The translations under genes were made by a program, and so were the position numbers. DNA of 64,000 bases from Faecalicatena faecalis. Lineage in GTDB: Bacteria; Bacillota; Clostridia; Lachnospirales; Lachnospiraceae. How positions within the stretch are numbered: the first letter of the stretch is position 1; each line of letters opens with the position of its first letter. Shown in pieces: positions 8,548 to 16,400 of the stretch. The stretch covers positions 124,001 through 188,000 of the forward strand of contig NZ_JABACJ020000005.1 of the NCBI RefSeq assembly GCF_012524165.2. The letters run 5' to 3'. The notes below the pieces were generated by a model. It did not search any database and was not told where the DNA came from. It worked only from the letters and a program-made list of their open reading frames with translations.

Positions 8548-9408
8548 ATGAAAAAAATTACATGCAGGAATGACAGTGGCATGGAAGTCGAATTCACATA
8601 CGAACACGACGAACACGAATTCTTTCTTGTAAGCTGCGACGGTATCTACAGCATAAAAAATGCGATCAAGACGTCAAAAAACGCAACGACTGACGGCACA
8701 ACGTACAGCGGCGAAGGGCTGGAACAAAGAAACATTGTTCTGACAGTCAACATGATCAGAAATTACAGACAGAATCGCGAATTCCTTTCAAAAGTATTCA
8801 AGATTCATTCAGAAGGCACATTCATTCACGAAGAAGACGGGGACAGCAGGGAAATCAAATACAGAGTAGAAGACATTGACGTCGCTGAAAAAGGGATCAT
8901 CAGATCGGCAGTTATTTCGCTGATCTGCTGCGATCCCTACTTCACAGACGGCGAAGACATTCGAATCGAAATGTCGCAGTGGTATGACGACTGGGAATGG
9001 GAATGCGAAATTCCAGAAGAAGGCATGGAATTCGGACACAGAGAAACGGACACGATCAAGCAAGTGGACAACGAAAGCACGAAAGACGTCGGAATCACAA
9101 TCACACTGGAAGCAGACGACATTGTGGTCAATCCGATTATATACAATCAGACGACGAATGAAACATTGAAGCTGCTTTGTACAATGCAGCCGAACGACAG
9201 AATCACAATCAAGACCATAGAAGGAAACATCACTGTCGAACTTCTAAGGGACGGAATCACAAGCGACTACAACTACACTGTAGACGAAGACAACGACGGA
9301 TATATTCAGCTTATCATGGGAACAAACGTGATCAAATACGACGCAGACGAAGGCGTGGAATATCTGAATGTAAAATTTGAATACAAAAATCAGTACATAT
9401 TCGCATAA
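8548..9408 (+). CDS. Distal tail protein (Dit-like)
   Basis: The 286-residue protein follows the tape measure gene, where siphoviruses of Firmicutes encode the Dit hub that joins tube and baseplate. It is beta-rich and acidic. I chose ATG at 8548 because AAGAAAGGG lies about nine bases upstream; a GTG at 8539 in the same frame would leave almost no spacing. Confidence 0.75.
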   Translation: MKKITCRNDSGMEVEFTYEHDEHEFFLVSCDGIYSIKNAIKTSKNATTDGTTYSGEGLEQRNIVLTVNMIRNYRQNREFLSKVFKIHSEGTFIHEEDGDSREIKYRVEDIDVAEKGIIRSAVISLICCDPYFTDGEDIRIEMSQWYDDWEWECEIPEEGMEFGHRETDTIKQVDNESTKDVGITITLEADDIVVNPIIYNQTTNETLKLLCTMQPNDRITIKTIEGNITVELLRDGITSDYNYTVDEDNDGYIQLIMGTNVIKYDADEGVEYLNVKFEYKNQYIFA

Positions 9409-9420
9409 GGGGGAAACAGA

Positions 9421-10509
9421 ATGTCAACACAAAACAAAGTCACAGTCGTTTCGTATGACAAAAATCTGAACCGCCTTGGAGTGATTGACGTATTCAGAAG
9501 CTTGATCTGGACGCGCAAATATTACGAATGCGGAACATTTGAAATACATGCGCCGCTGAATGCGCGAAATTTGCAGCTACTGGCGGAAGACAACATTCTG
9601 TCAAAACGCGAGTACAGAGCGAAGAACGGACAGATCGAAAAGACACAGAGCAAAGAAAGCGGAATCGTTGAGTATATAGCGATCGACGACACAGTGAACG
9701 AGATCACAGCAAAAGGAAGGTTTCTTTCGTCGCTCATGGATAGACGGGCGATCAAGACCGTTGTGAACTTCAATGGGACGACAGAAGCAGGAATGCGGAA
9801 GCTGGTGCAGATTGTGACGCCTATGCCTTTTGTGACACTGGGAGCATTAAACGGATTTACTGAAAAAGTCAGATTTCAAGTGTCATACAAGGAACTATAC
9901 ACATACATGTGCAAGCTATCACGATATAGCGACATAGGGTTCAACATACGGGCAGATTTCAAGGCAAAAAAGTTCTTTTTCGAAACATACAAAGGGCAGG
10001 ACAAGACAGAAAACCAGCACGAACGAAGTCAGGTGATCTTTTCAGAGGTTCACAAGAATCTGAATGGCGTATCTTATGTATTCAGTAACCAGAACACGAA
10101 GACATGTGCAATCGTAGCAGGAGAAGGCGAAGGAACAGCCAGAACGCTTGTGACGGTAGGTGGTGGCAGCGGCTGGGATCTGCGCGAAGTAATTGTTGAC
10201 GCAAGGGACGTTCAGAAGGGCGACATGACAACGGCAGAATACACAGAAACATTGAAGCAAAAGGGAAATGAAAAGCTTGCTGAATATGGAGTTGTAGAAG
10301 CTATGGAAGCGCAGACAAAGCCTTTCGTGAATTTCGTATATCGCGAACATTACGATCTGGGCGACATTGTGACGGTGAAAAAGATTATGTGGGGAATCGA
10401 AATGGACAAGCGAATCACAGAAATTCAAGAAATCTTTGAAGACGGCGGGTTCGATATTGTACCCACGTTCGGGGATCCACTTCCCGAAAAAGTAGATCTG
10501 GACGATTAG
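9421..10509 (+). CDS. Siphovirus tail protein (ReqiPepy6 Gp37-like)
   Basis: The 362-residue protein has the features of the Gp37-like tail family: an opening beta-strand region with a 'Asp-x-Phe-Arg-Ser-Leu-Ile-Trp' like segment, an ARNLQLL-type stretch, and a C-terminal part with FVNFVYREHYDLGDIV. These proteins form the baseplate hub or tail-associated structure next to Dit. It starts 12 bases after the previous gene with a GGGGG-rich RBS. Confidence 0.72.
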   Translation: MSTQNKVTVVSYDKNLNRLGVIDVFRSLIWTRKYYECGTFEIHAPLNARNLQLLAEDNILSKREYRAKNGQIEKTQSKESGIVEYIAIDDTVNEITAKGRFLSSLMDRRAIKTVVNFNGTTEAGMRKLVQIVTPMPFVTLGALNGFTEKVRFQVSYKELYTYMCKLSRYSDIGFNIRADFKAKKFFFETYKGQDKTENQHERSQVIFSEVHKNLNGVSYVFSNQNTKTCAIVAGEGEGTARTLVTVGGGSGWDLREVIVDARDVQKGDMTTAEYTETLKQKGNEKLAEYGVVEAMEAQTKPFVNFVYREHYDLGDIVTVKKIMWGIEMDKRITEIQEIFEDGGFDIVPTFGDPLPEKVDLDD

Positions 10510-10524
10510 AAAGAAGGTGAACAA

Positions 10525-11460
10525 GTGGAAATTGCAACATTCTTCAATTCAAAGGGCGGCGATCGGAAATACAATGCTTCGCACTGGGCGAACTATTTCA
10601 AGCCATTGTTCCGCAGCGGAGTATTCAACGGAGATCTGAAAGTCACTGCAAACGGGCAAATGTCTGTGACGGTGGCGACTGGTTATGCGTGGCTTGAAGG
10701 CTACGGCTACCAGAACACGGAACCGCTTGAAATTGATCTGGAAGTCGCCAGCGGAAATCTGAACAGATATGACGCAATTAAAATCAAGCTTGATCTTTCT
10801 GCAAGGACAATCAATGCGTATGCAGACAAAGGCGGAAACGCAACAGCGCCGACGTGTCCGACAAACGTGCGAAGTGAAACGGTGTACGAAGTCACGATTG
10901 CAGAAATCAATATACCAGCAGGAACAACAGCGATCACGCAATCAATGATCACAGACACAAGAATGGACGAATCAAAATGCGGCTGGGTTGCTGGTGCTGT
11001 AACACAGATTGACTTTTCGCAAATATACGAACAGTTCACAACGTATTTTGCAGAGCAGAAAGCAAGGATCGCTTTTGACGTGGAAGACTTTGAAGAAGAC
11101 ATTGACGAAAAGAAGGAAGACGCGACAGCATATTTGCAGCAGTACAAAGGCAATGTGGACGAAGACAAAACGGCAGCAGACGAATTTCTGGAAAACTTCA
11201 AACAGTATTTGCAGAATTACACAAGCCAGCAGCAGGGAGAATTCGAAGCGTGGGTGGAACAAATCAAAGGAATTCTGGACGACGAAACGGCAGGAAATCT
11301 TTTGCTTTTGATTCAAGACCTTCAAAGCCGTGTTGACATACTGGAAACAGTTGCTGTCACAAATGAAGTTGTGCAGGCTATCACAACAAGCGACGAATAT
11401 ATTCTGATCACGGACGACGGGGAAAGAATCGGCGCAAGGAAAATCTTTGCGACTTTATAA
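10525..11460 (+). CDS. Baseplate / tail fibre shaft protein
   Basis: The 311-residue protein starts with GTG after a GAAGGTG site. Residues 1 to ~160 are beta-rich and look like a baseplate-attachment domain. Residues ~165 to 270 are highly charged and helical, probably a coiled-coil shaft. The gene ends 15 bases before the DGR target gene, so the two products probably belong to the same receptor-binding assembly. I cannot name a family with certainty. Confidence 0.6.
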   Translation: MEIATFFNSKGGDRKYNASHWANYFKPLFRSGVFNGDLKVTANGQMSVTVATGYAWLEGYGYQNTEPLEIDLEVASGNLNRYDAIKIKLDLSARTINAYADKGGNATAPTCPTNVRSETVYEVTIAEINIPAGTTAITQSMITDTRMDESKCGWVAGAVTQIDFSQIYEQFTTYFAEQKARIAFDVEDFEEDIDEKKEDATAYLQQYKGNVDEDKTAADEFLENFKQYLQNYTSQQQGEFEAWVEQIKGILDDETAGNLLLLIQDLQSRVDILETVAVTNEVVQAITTSDEYILITDDGERIGARKIFATL

Positions 11461-11475
11461 GAAAGGACTGAAAAA

Positions 11476-12402
11476 ATGAGTTTACCAGAAAAAACAATCA
11501 ATCAGATCGCACAGACAACAGAAATCACAGCCGACGACGTTCTGATCGTGGAAACGTCAAACGGTACAAAAACGATCAAATATTCTGAATTGATGAAAGC
11601 TGTTAAAACTTCGCTGGGAGTAGTTGACACGCTTGACATCACGGAAGAAGGCTACATTCCAGAAGGTTATCTTGTAGCTGCGGCACTGGAAGACAAGCAG
11701 GCACAGATCCGCGCTTCTTATGGGTATTTCGGAAAAGAATTGCCGTTCACATGGGCGGAAATCGACGAAAAGGAAACTGCGGGCGACTTTTCGGGGATCA
11801 ATGTCGGAGATTATAAAGACATTATGCTGACGAACGGTGAAAAAGTTCGAATGGAAGTTGCAGGAATCAACACAAGAAAAGGCTATGCGACAAACAATAA
11901 CAACTGCATTCACTGGATCAGTCGCGATTGTCTTGCAACCACATACAAAATGAATGAAACCAACACAAACACGGGCGGATTCCCAGCAAGCACACTGAAA
12001 ACGACGCTGAATACAACAATTTACAATATGCTGCCAGCTGATGTGAAAGCGGTTATCAAAACGAACAAACGTCTGTGCAGCAAAAAAGGATCATGGGATT
12101 GGCAGGAAGATCAGAAGTTGTGGCTTCCTTCCGAAGTAGAAGTCTGGGGGTTCAACAGCTGGTCAGAAGTTGGCTATGGAAACGGAAATGCTGTTCAGTT
12201 TGAGATCTTCCGCGGATCCCTTGCTCATATCAACAAAGGACTGGGCTTCGGGAAAGCGGAGCAGGGTTCGCGTTCCTACTGGTGGTGTGGGTCCCCGGAC
12301 GCGTCGAACACGACGACCTTTTGTGGTGTCGGCAGCGGTGGTAATCCCAGCTACTACTATGCTTCGACGCCGCTTGGCGTCCCCCTCTGCTTTGATACAT
12401 AA
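11476..12402 (+). CDS. DGR target protein, C-type-lectin-like phage adhesin
   Basis: The 308-residue product has an N-terminal tail-attachment segment (about 1-60) and a C-terminal domain (about 110-308) with the Trp/Gly/Ser-rich pattern of formylglycine-type or DUF6273-like C-type lectin folds used by DGR targets. The last ~44 codons lie in the variable repeat. Twelve residues there differ from what the template encodes, mostly Asn to Tyr, Gly, Ser, Asp or Thr, clustered in the predicted ligand-binding face. Its place after the fibre gene makes it a likely receptor-binding tip whose specificity is diversified. RBS GAAAGGA lies upstream. Confidence 0.9.
   Translation: MSLPEKTINQIAQTTEITADDVLIVETSNGTKTIKYSELMKAVKTSLGVVDTLDITEEGYIPEGYLVAAALEDKQAQIRASYGYFGKELPFTWAEIDEKETAGDFSGINVGDYKDIMLTNGEKVRMEVAGINTRKGYATNNNNCIHWISRDCLATTYKMNETNTNTGGFPASTLKTTLNTTIYNMLPADVKAVIKTNKRLCSKKGSWDWQEDQKLWLPSEVEVWGFNSWSEVGYGNGNAVQFEIFRGSLAHINKGLGFGKAEQGSRSYWWCGSPDASNTTTFCGVGSGGNPSYYYASTPLGVPLCFDT
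12261..12392 (+). repeat. DGR variable repeat (VR)
   Basis: This stretch aligns without gaps to the template at 12949-13080. Over the first 130 positions there are 17 differences, and each is at an adenine of the template (11 A to G, 4 A to T, 2 A to C). All 97 non-adenine template positions are unchanged. The 3' end from about 12361 to 12389 is identical and GC-rich, as expected for the initiation-of-mutagenic-homing region. Confidence 0.97.
12366..12381 (+). other. Hairpin inside the conserved 3' part of VR
   Basis: GACGCC pairs with GGCGTC around a GCTT loop. The same hairpin occurs in the template copy at 13054-13069. Hairpin or cruciform structures near the 3' end of VR are known to help target recognition in the Bordetella phage DGR. 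Confidence 0.6.
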
Positions 12403-12421
12403 TCTTGAATCACGCGAAAAA

Positions 12422-12446
12422 ATCACGCCGCCGCGTGCGGCGTGAT
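12422..12446 (+). other. 10-bp GC-rich hairpin downstream of VR
   Basis: ATCACGCCGC and GCGGCGTGAT form a perfect 10-bp stem with a five-base loop, 20 bases after the target stop codon and not present at the template. There is no T run, so it is a poor terminator. Its place just 3' of VR matches the DGR target-recognition hairpin. Confidence 0.65.
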
Positions 12447-12474
12447 AAACCAAAGACGGAAGGTGTGAAAAGAT

Positions 12475-12918
12475 ATGAGTGTATTGAAAAGCAGGCGCGA
12501 ACAATCAGAAATGCAGTTCTTTCAGACGGCAGTTGACATTCAAGACAAGCTGATCGAATTTTGCATGAAAGAAGAAGTTATTCCGAAGAAATACCGCTTC
12601 GTGTATGCCATGCCGATCATAGCGACGGCACAACAGCTGGTCGATAACGTGGTAGACGCGAACACGATCTATGTGAAGAGCAACGAAGACGCGATTGATC
12701 GGCGGAGATACCAGCAACGCGCAAGCGGGGACTGTGAAAAGCTTCTGCAAAAGCTTCAAAGCCTGCGTCGCGTGCGAGGGATAGACAGCGCACAGTTGAA
12801 GGAGATTGTCGGCATGATTATTTCTGAAAAAGGATATATCACAGCATGGAGAAAATCAGACAATCAAAGATACAAGGAAATGAAGAAAGCAAGCAATCCG
12901 GCAGCTGAAAAGCAGTAG
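12475..12918 (+). CDS. avd: DGR accessory protein, Avd-like four-helix bundle
   Basis: The 147-residue protein is helical throughout and basic, particularly in the C-terminal half (many Arg/Lys), with the size of Avd (accessory variability determinant). Avd forms a pentameric barrel that binds the reverse transcriptase and template RNA and is required for mutagenic cDNA synthesis. It lies between the target gene and the template repeat, the classic position. RBS AAGGTG precedes ATG at 12475. Confidence 0.85.
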   Translation: MSVLKSRREQSEMQFFQTAVDIQDKLIEFCMKEEVIPKKYRFVYAMPIIATAQQLVDNVVDANTIYVKSNEDAIDRRRYQQRASGDCEKLLQKLQSLRRVRGIDSAQLKEIVGMIISEKGYITAWRKSDNQRYKEMKKASNPAAEKQ

Positions 12919-12948
12919 GATCGCAATATTATCGGTTAAGTGTTGAAA

Positions 12949-13080
12949 GCAGGGTTCACGTTCCAACTGGTGGTGTGAGTCCCCGAACGCGTCGAACACG
13001 ACGAACTTTTGTAATGTCAACAACAATGGTAATCCCAACAACAACAATGCTTCGACGCCGCTTGGCGTCCCCCTCTGATT
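12949..13080 (+). repeat. DGR template repeat (TR), non-coding
   Basis: This is the invariant donor copy of VR, between avd and the reverse transcriptase gene. It is rich in AAC and AAT triplets in the register of the target frame, so adenine mutagenesis can reach many amino acids while avoiding most stop codons. No open frame uses it. In the register of the target gene it ends in TGA where VR has TGC. Confidence 0.97.
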
Positions 13081-13279
13081 ATTTCAATGCCCCGTCCGAG
13101 TAGGAAACGAAAGCAGTGGCACAAAGAAAATAAGGAATGCTTGACCGTCCCGAAAGGGTAAATTTACACACCGACAACAGCTGACGGACGCTGCTTGCAT
13201 GGCAAGGATCGCGCAGCCTTGTTTCATGTCAGCTGTTTAAGTACATAGCGGCGCAAAATTTATGTATGCGGGGTGTTTT
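13081..13279 (+). ncRNA. Structured spacer of the DGR RNA between TR and RT
   Basis: No gene fits here. A CCC-GAAA-GGG tetraloop hairpin lies near 13149-13158. A 10-bp perfect stem (AACAGCTGAC at 13176-13185 with GTCAGCTGTT at 13228-13237) encloses 42 bases that can fold further. In studied DGRs the RNA downstream of TR binds the reverse transcriptase and primes cDNA synthesis; this segment is the likely equivalent. Confidence 0.65.
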
Positions 13280-14518
13280 ATGACAAGTGAAGAAAGAAGA
13301 GCCGCCAGACGGCTTCGAAGAGAAGAAACCAGAAGGCGGAAGAAGCAGAAGATCAACGACGAACACGGAAAACTGGAAGCGATTTTCGATTATGGAAATC
13401 TGTTGAATGCGTTTGACGTAGCGAAGAAGGGCGTGCGCTGGAAGTGCAGCGTGCAGAGATATGAAGCAAGCCTTCTTCGGAAGACATATGAAACACACAT
13501 GAAGCTTCTTGCAGGCGAAGACATAAGACGCGGCTTTCATAATTTCACGATTATGGAACGCGGAAAGCTGCGGGACATTAGCAGCGTTCACATATCAGAA
13601 AGAGTGGTTCAAAGATCAGCCTGCGACAATGTTCTTGTGCCGATACTGACAAGAACAATTATTTCAGACAATATGGCTTGCATTAAAGGAAGGGGAACAC
13701 ATGCGACGATTGATCGCGTCGCCTTCTTCCTGCGGGAGTATTACAGAAAGACGGGCAGCAATGAAGGCGTGATTGTCTTAATTGATTTCACGAACTTCTT
13801 CGGCAATATGCAACACTGGTATATTCGAACGATTTTGCAAAAGCATTTTACCGACAAAGAAGTGGTTGAATTCATAATGTTATTCGTGGAAGCCTTCGGG
13901 GAAGTCGGCTGCGGTCTGGGAAGTCAAATTTCACAGATAGTCGGCACGATATACCCGAACGAACCAGACCATTTCGCAAAAGAAGTATTGCAGATCCGCG
14001 CGTATATCCGATACATGGACGACACATTCATGGCATTTCGGACAAAAGAAGAAGCAGACGCGGCAATCGAAGCACTATTCGCAATCTATGAAAGAATAGG
14101 AATTGTTGTGAATAAAAGGAAAACGCGGAAAGTGTCAATGAAACACGGCTTCACGTTTCTGAAAACACAATTCAGACTGACAGACAGCGGAAAAGTGATC
14201 ATGCGCCCTTGTCGGCAGGCAGTAACACGCGAAAGAAGGAAGTTGAAAAAGCTGAAAAATAAACTTGACGAAGGCAGAATCACATTTGAAGAAGTACGGC
14301 AGCAATATCAATCGTGGAAAGGCTACATGAAACACAAAATGTCATGGCGTACAGTGCAGAACATGGACAAGCTTTTCAATGAACTGTTTATAGAAAACTG
14401 GAAAGGAAAGGAAGAAGCGCATGAAATTCAAATTCAAAGGAAGCGAAACAATATTCGAAGGATCCGTCAAGAAAGTCGCACAAAATATGTTGCTTGTGCA
14501 GGCGGATCGGAGCATTAA
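13280..14518 (+). CDS. DGR reverse transcriptase
   Basis: The ~412-residue enzyme has the RT catalytic motifs: IDFTNFFG with the first aspartate, and YMDD near the middle. The segment GLGSQISQIV matches the SQ-type motif 4 that separates DGR enzymes from group II intron and retron RTs. A basic N-terminal region precedes the fingers, and no maturase or endonuclease domain follows. It copies TR RNA into adenine-mutated cDNA that replaces VR. I prefer ATG at 13280, preceded by GGGGTG, over 13262. The 3' end overlaps the next gene by 98 bases. Confidence 0.95.
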   Translation: MTSEERRAARRLRREETRRRKKQKINDEHGKLEAIFDYGNLLNAFDVAKKGVRWKCSVQRYEASLLRKTYETHMKLLAGEDIRRGFHNFTIMERGKLRDISSVHISERVVQRSACDNVLVPILTRTIISDNMACIKGRGTHATIDRVAFFLREYYRKTGSNEGVIVLIDFTNFFGNMQHWYIRTILQKHFTDKEVVEFIMLFVEAFGEVGCGLGSQISQIVGTIYPNEPDHFAKEVLQIRAYIRYMDDTFMAFRTKEEADAAIEALFAIYERIGIVVNKRKTRKVSMKHGFTFLKTQFRLTDSGKVIMRPCRQAVTRERRKLKKLKNKLDEGRITFEEVRQQYQSWKGYMKHKMSWRTVQNMDKLFNELFIENWKGKEEAHEIQIQRKRNNIRRIRQESRTKYVACAGGSEH

Positions 14519-15092
14519 AGGGAAAGACGCGTCTGTGATTGAAATTGTATCTGACGACGGACGCACAGTGGCAAAATATGAAGGTTATGCCACTGTATAT
14601 AGGACGCTTGAAGACGCGACTATCTATTCAAACGACGGCACAATCTATACGGAGCAGGAAGAACAGCAGCCGGACGCAGAACAGATCAGAACTGCGAAGC
14701 TTGCGGAAGTGTCAAACCGCTGTGAAAGCACGATTTTTGCAGGCGTTGACGTTACACTTTCAGACGGCACGACAGAACACATCAGTCTGACAGAAAAAGA
14801 TCAGATCAATTTGTTCGGCAAAAAAAGCCAGCTTGCGGCAGGAGTAGCAAAGCTTGAATACCATGAAGACGGGCAGCTTTGCAAATATTATTCTGCCGAA
14901 GACATGACGGCGATCATCACAGCCGCAATGCAGTTTGTGTCATATCACACAACCTATTGCAACAGCTTGAACGCATGGATCAAGGGCGCAGAGAGTGTCG
15001 AAGAGTTAAGCGGCATTTACTATGGCGCACAGATTCCGGACAAATACAAGTCGGAAGTGCTGAAAGACTACGAAGCAGCACAGAAAGCGTGA
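14421..15092 (+). CDS. Phage protein, DUF4376-like C-terminal half
   Basis: The 223-residue protein has two parts. An N-terminal ~85 residues are beta-rich (MKFKFKGS onward). A C-terminal domain has the pattern 'KLAEVSxxCExxIxAGxDVTLSDGxTxHxSLTxxDQxNL', typical of DUF4376-like proteins found near tail fibre and lysis genes in Clostridia phages. The function is unknown; a tail-fibre accessory role is possible. It begins inside the RT gene with its own AAAGGAAG site. Confidence 0.6.
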   Translation: MKFKFKGSETIFEGSVKKVAQNMLLVQADRSIKGKDASVIEIVSDDGRTVAKYEGYATVYRTLEDATIYSNDGTIYTEQEEQQPDAEQIRTAKLAEVSNRCESTIFAGVDVTLSDGTTEHISLTEKDQINLFGKKSQLAAGVAKLEYHEDGQLCKYYSAEDMTAIITAAMQFVSYHTTYCNSLNAWIKGAESVEELSGIYYGAQIPDKYKSEVLKDYEAAQKA

Positions 15093-15096
15093 TCGC

Positions 15097-15687
15097 ATGA
15101 AACAAATTGTGAAGTATATTGTTCTGTTTCTGGTAGGCGGTGCAATATACGCGCTTTGTGAACTGGCGTTTCGCGGGTACACATTCAAGGCAATGGCGTT
15201 CGTCGGCGGGATATGCTTTATATTATGCGGTCTTGTCAATGAATTCATGGACTGGAAGACGCCGCTTCAAATTCAAATGCTGATATGTGCAATCATAATC
15301 ACAGCGATCGAATTCGTTGCGGGACTTATTTTGAATGTATGGCTGAATCTGGATATGTGGGACTATTCGAACATGAAATTCAATGTCATGGGGCAGATAT
15401 GTCCGCAATTCTTCACAGCATGGTTCGCACTGGCTTTGCCAGCAATAACACTTGACGATTTTATTCGTTGGAAATTCTTTTCGGAAGAAAAACCGCGCTA
15501 TCAATTCACATTTCCGAAGGACAACTTCGAATGTGCTGCGCTGGGAATGAACGGGATCTGCAAGCGTTATCTGGAAAAGTGCGAATACAGATACTGTAAA
15601 TCAAGAAACAAATGCGGAGAATGCAAGAATTACATGTTCCCAGCGGATCAAAAACCTTGCAAAAACTGCAAACATGTTCGGAGGTAG
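15097..15687 (+). CDS. Membrane protein, CmpB-like, with Cys-rich tail
   Basis: Residues 1 to ~130 contain about four membrane segments and resemble the small 'putative ABC transporter type IV / CmpB' family often found in Clostridia and their phages. Residues ~145-196 are soluble and carry about ten cysteines in CxxC-like spacing, suggesting a zinc-binding or disulfide domain at the cytoplasmic end. It lies between the DGR and the holin, so a lysis-related or exclusion role is possible but not shown. Confidence 0.55.
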   Translation: MKQIVKYIVLFLVGGAIYALCELAFRGYTFKAMAFVGGICFILCGLVNEFMDWKTPLQIQMLICAIIITAIEFVAGLILNVWLNLDMWDYSNMKFNVMGQICPQFFTAWFALALPAITLDDFIRWKFFSEEKPRYQFTFPKDNFECAALGMNGICKRYLEKCEYRYCKSRNKCGECKNYMFPADQKPCKNCKHVRR

Positions 15688-15692
15688 AAGAA

Positions 15693-16193
15693 ATGACAAC
15701 ACATAATTTTTCAGAAGCACTGGTTGACAAATACAACGCAATCGCTGGCGTGATTGTAGCAGGACTGACAGCAATTTTCGGGATCTATTGGTATATTTTC
15801 GCGGCTTATCTTGTTTTGAACATTGCGGACTGGCTGACGGGCTGGTACAAGTCCAGAAGACGCGGCGAAGAATCAAGCAAAGTGGGAATCAAGGGAGCAG
15901 CGAAAAAACTTGGTTACTGGGTGATCATTCTTGTGGCATTTATGATCAGCTATGTTTTCACGCACTTAGGAACAGATCTTCTGGGCGTGGATCTTTCCTT
16001 CCTTTCAATGATTGGTTGGTTCACACTGGCAATGCTGCTTGTAAATGAAGCACGCAGCATTCTTGAAAATCTTGTGGAATGCGGCTACAACGTACCAGAA
16101 TTTTTGATCAAGGGGCTGGCAGTGGCGCAGAAGCTTTTGAACAAGAGAATCGGCACAGAGGACGAAGAAGACACAGCTGACGCCGAAGAATAA
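15693..16193 (+). CDS. Phage holin (holin_4 / toxin-secretion type)
   Basis: The 166-residue protein has an N-terminal amphipathic part, three to four hydrophobic helices, the motif NIADWLTGWYKSRR typical of this holin family, and an acidic C-terminus. It forms membrane lesions that let the endolysin reach the wall. ATG at 15693 has an excellent GGAGGTAG site; upstream starts in the same frame overlap the previous gene and lack one. Confidence 0.88.
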   Translation: MTTHNFSEALVDKYNAIAGVIVAGLTAIFGIYWYIFAAYLVLNIADWLTGWYKSRRRGEESSKVGIKGAAKKLGYWVIILVAFMISYVFTHLGTDLLGVDLSFLSMIGWFTLAMLLVNEARSILENLVECGYNVPEFLIKGLAVAQKLLNKRIGTEDEEDTADAEE

Positions 16194-16200
16194 GAGGGAA

Positions 16201-16219
16201 GCCCCGCCAGCTGCGGGGC
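16201..16219 (+). other. Stem-loop between holin and small phage gene
   Basis: GCCCCGC pairs with GCGGGGC around a five-base loop (CAGCT). No T run follows, so it is more likely a message-stability or partial attenuation element than a terminator. Confidence 0.5.
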
Positions 16220-16244
16220 AATCCCAAAGAAAGGGGAAAGCAGA

Positions 16245-16400
16245 ATGAAAAGTGAACATACAAAGAATATGAGCGACGCAGAAATCAAAGAACTGCGGAA
16301 AAGCATTGAAAGCATGACGGAAGAAGAATTGGCGAAATTCAGAAACAGCTTCGATCCCGACGACATGGGATTCAGCGGGGAAGAAGGTGACGTCGAATGA
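16245..16400 (+). CDS. Small acidic phage protein (51 aa)
   Basis: A good RBS (AAAGGGGAAAG) precedes ATG at 16245, and the stop overlaps the endolysin start (ATGA at 16397). The product is acidic and helical, with a MSDAEIKELRKSIESM-like segment and no membrane helix. Position between holin and endolysin suggests a lysis-module accessory, but no family is recognised. Confidence 0.7.
   Translation: MKSEHTKNMSDAEIKELRKSIESMTEEELAKFRNSFDPDDMGFSGEEGDVE

Noticed and set aside
12301..12446. Overlapping frames on both strands across VR
   Set aside because: They are shadows of the target gene. No ribosome-binding site or family resemblance.
13280..14518. Group II intron or retron reverse transcriptase
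   Set aside because: There is no maturase or endonuclease domain, and no msr/msd or intron ends. The adjacent TR/VR pair and Avd-like gene fit a DGR.
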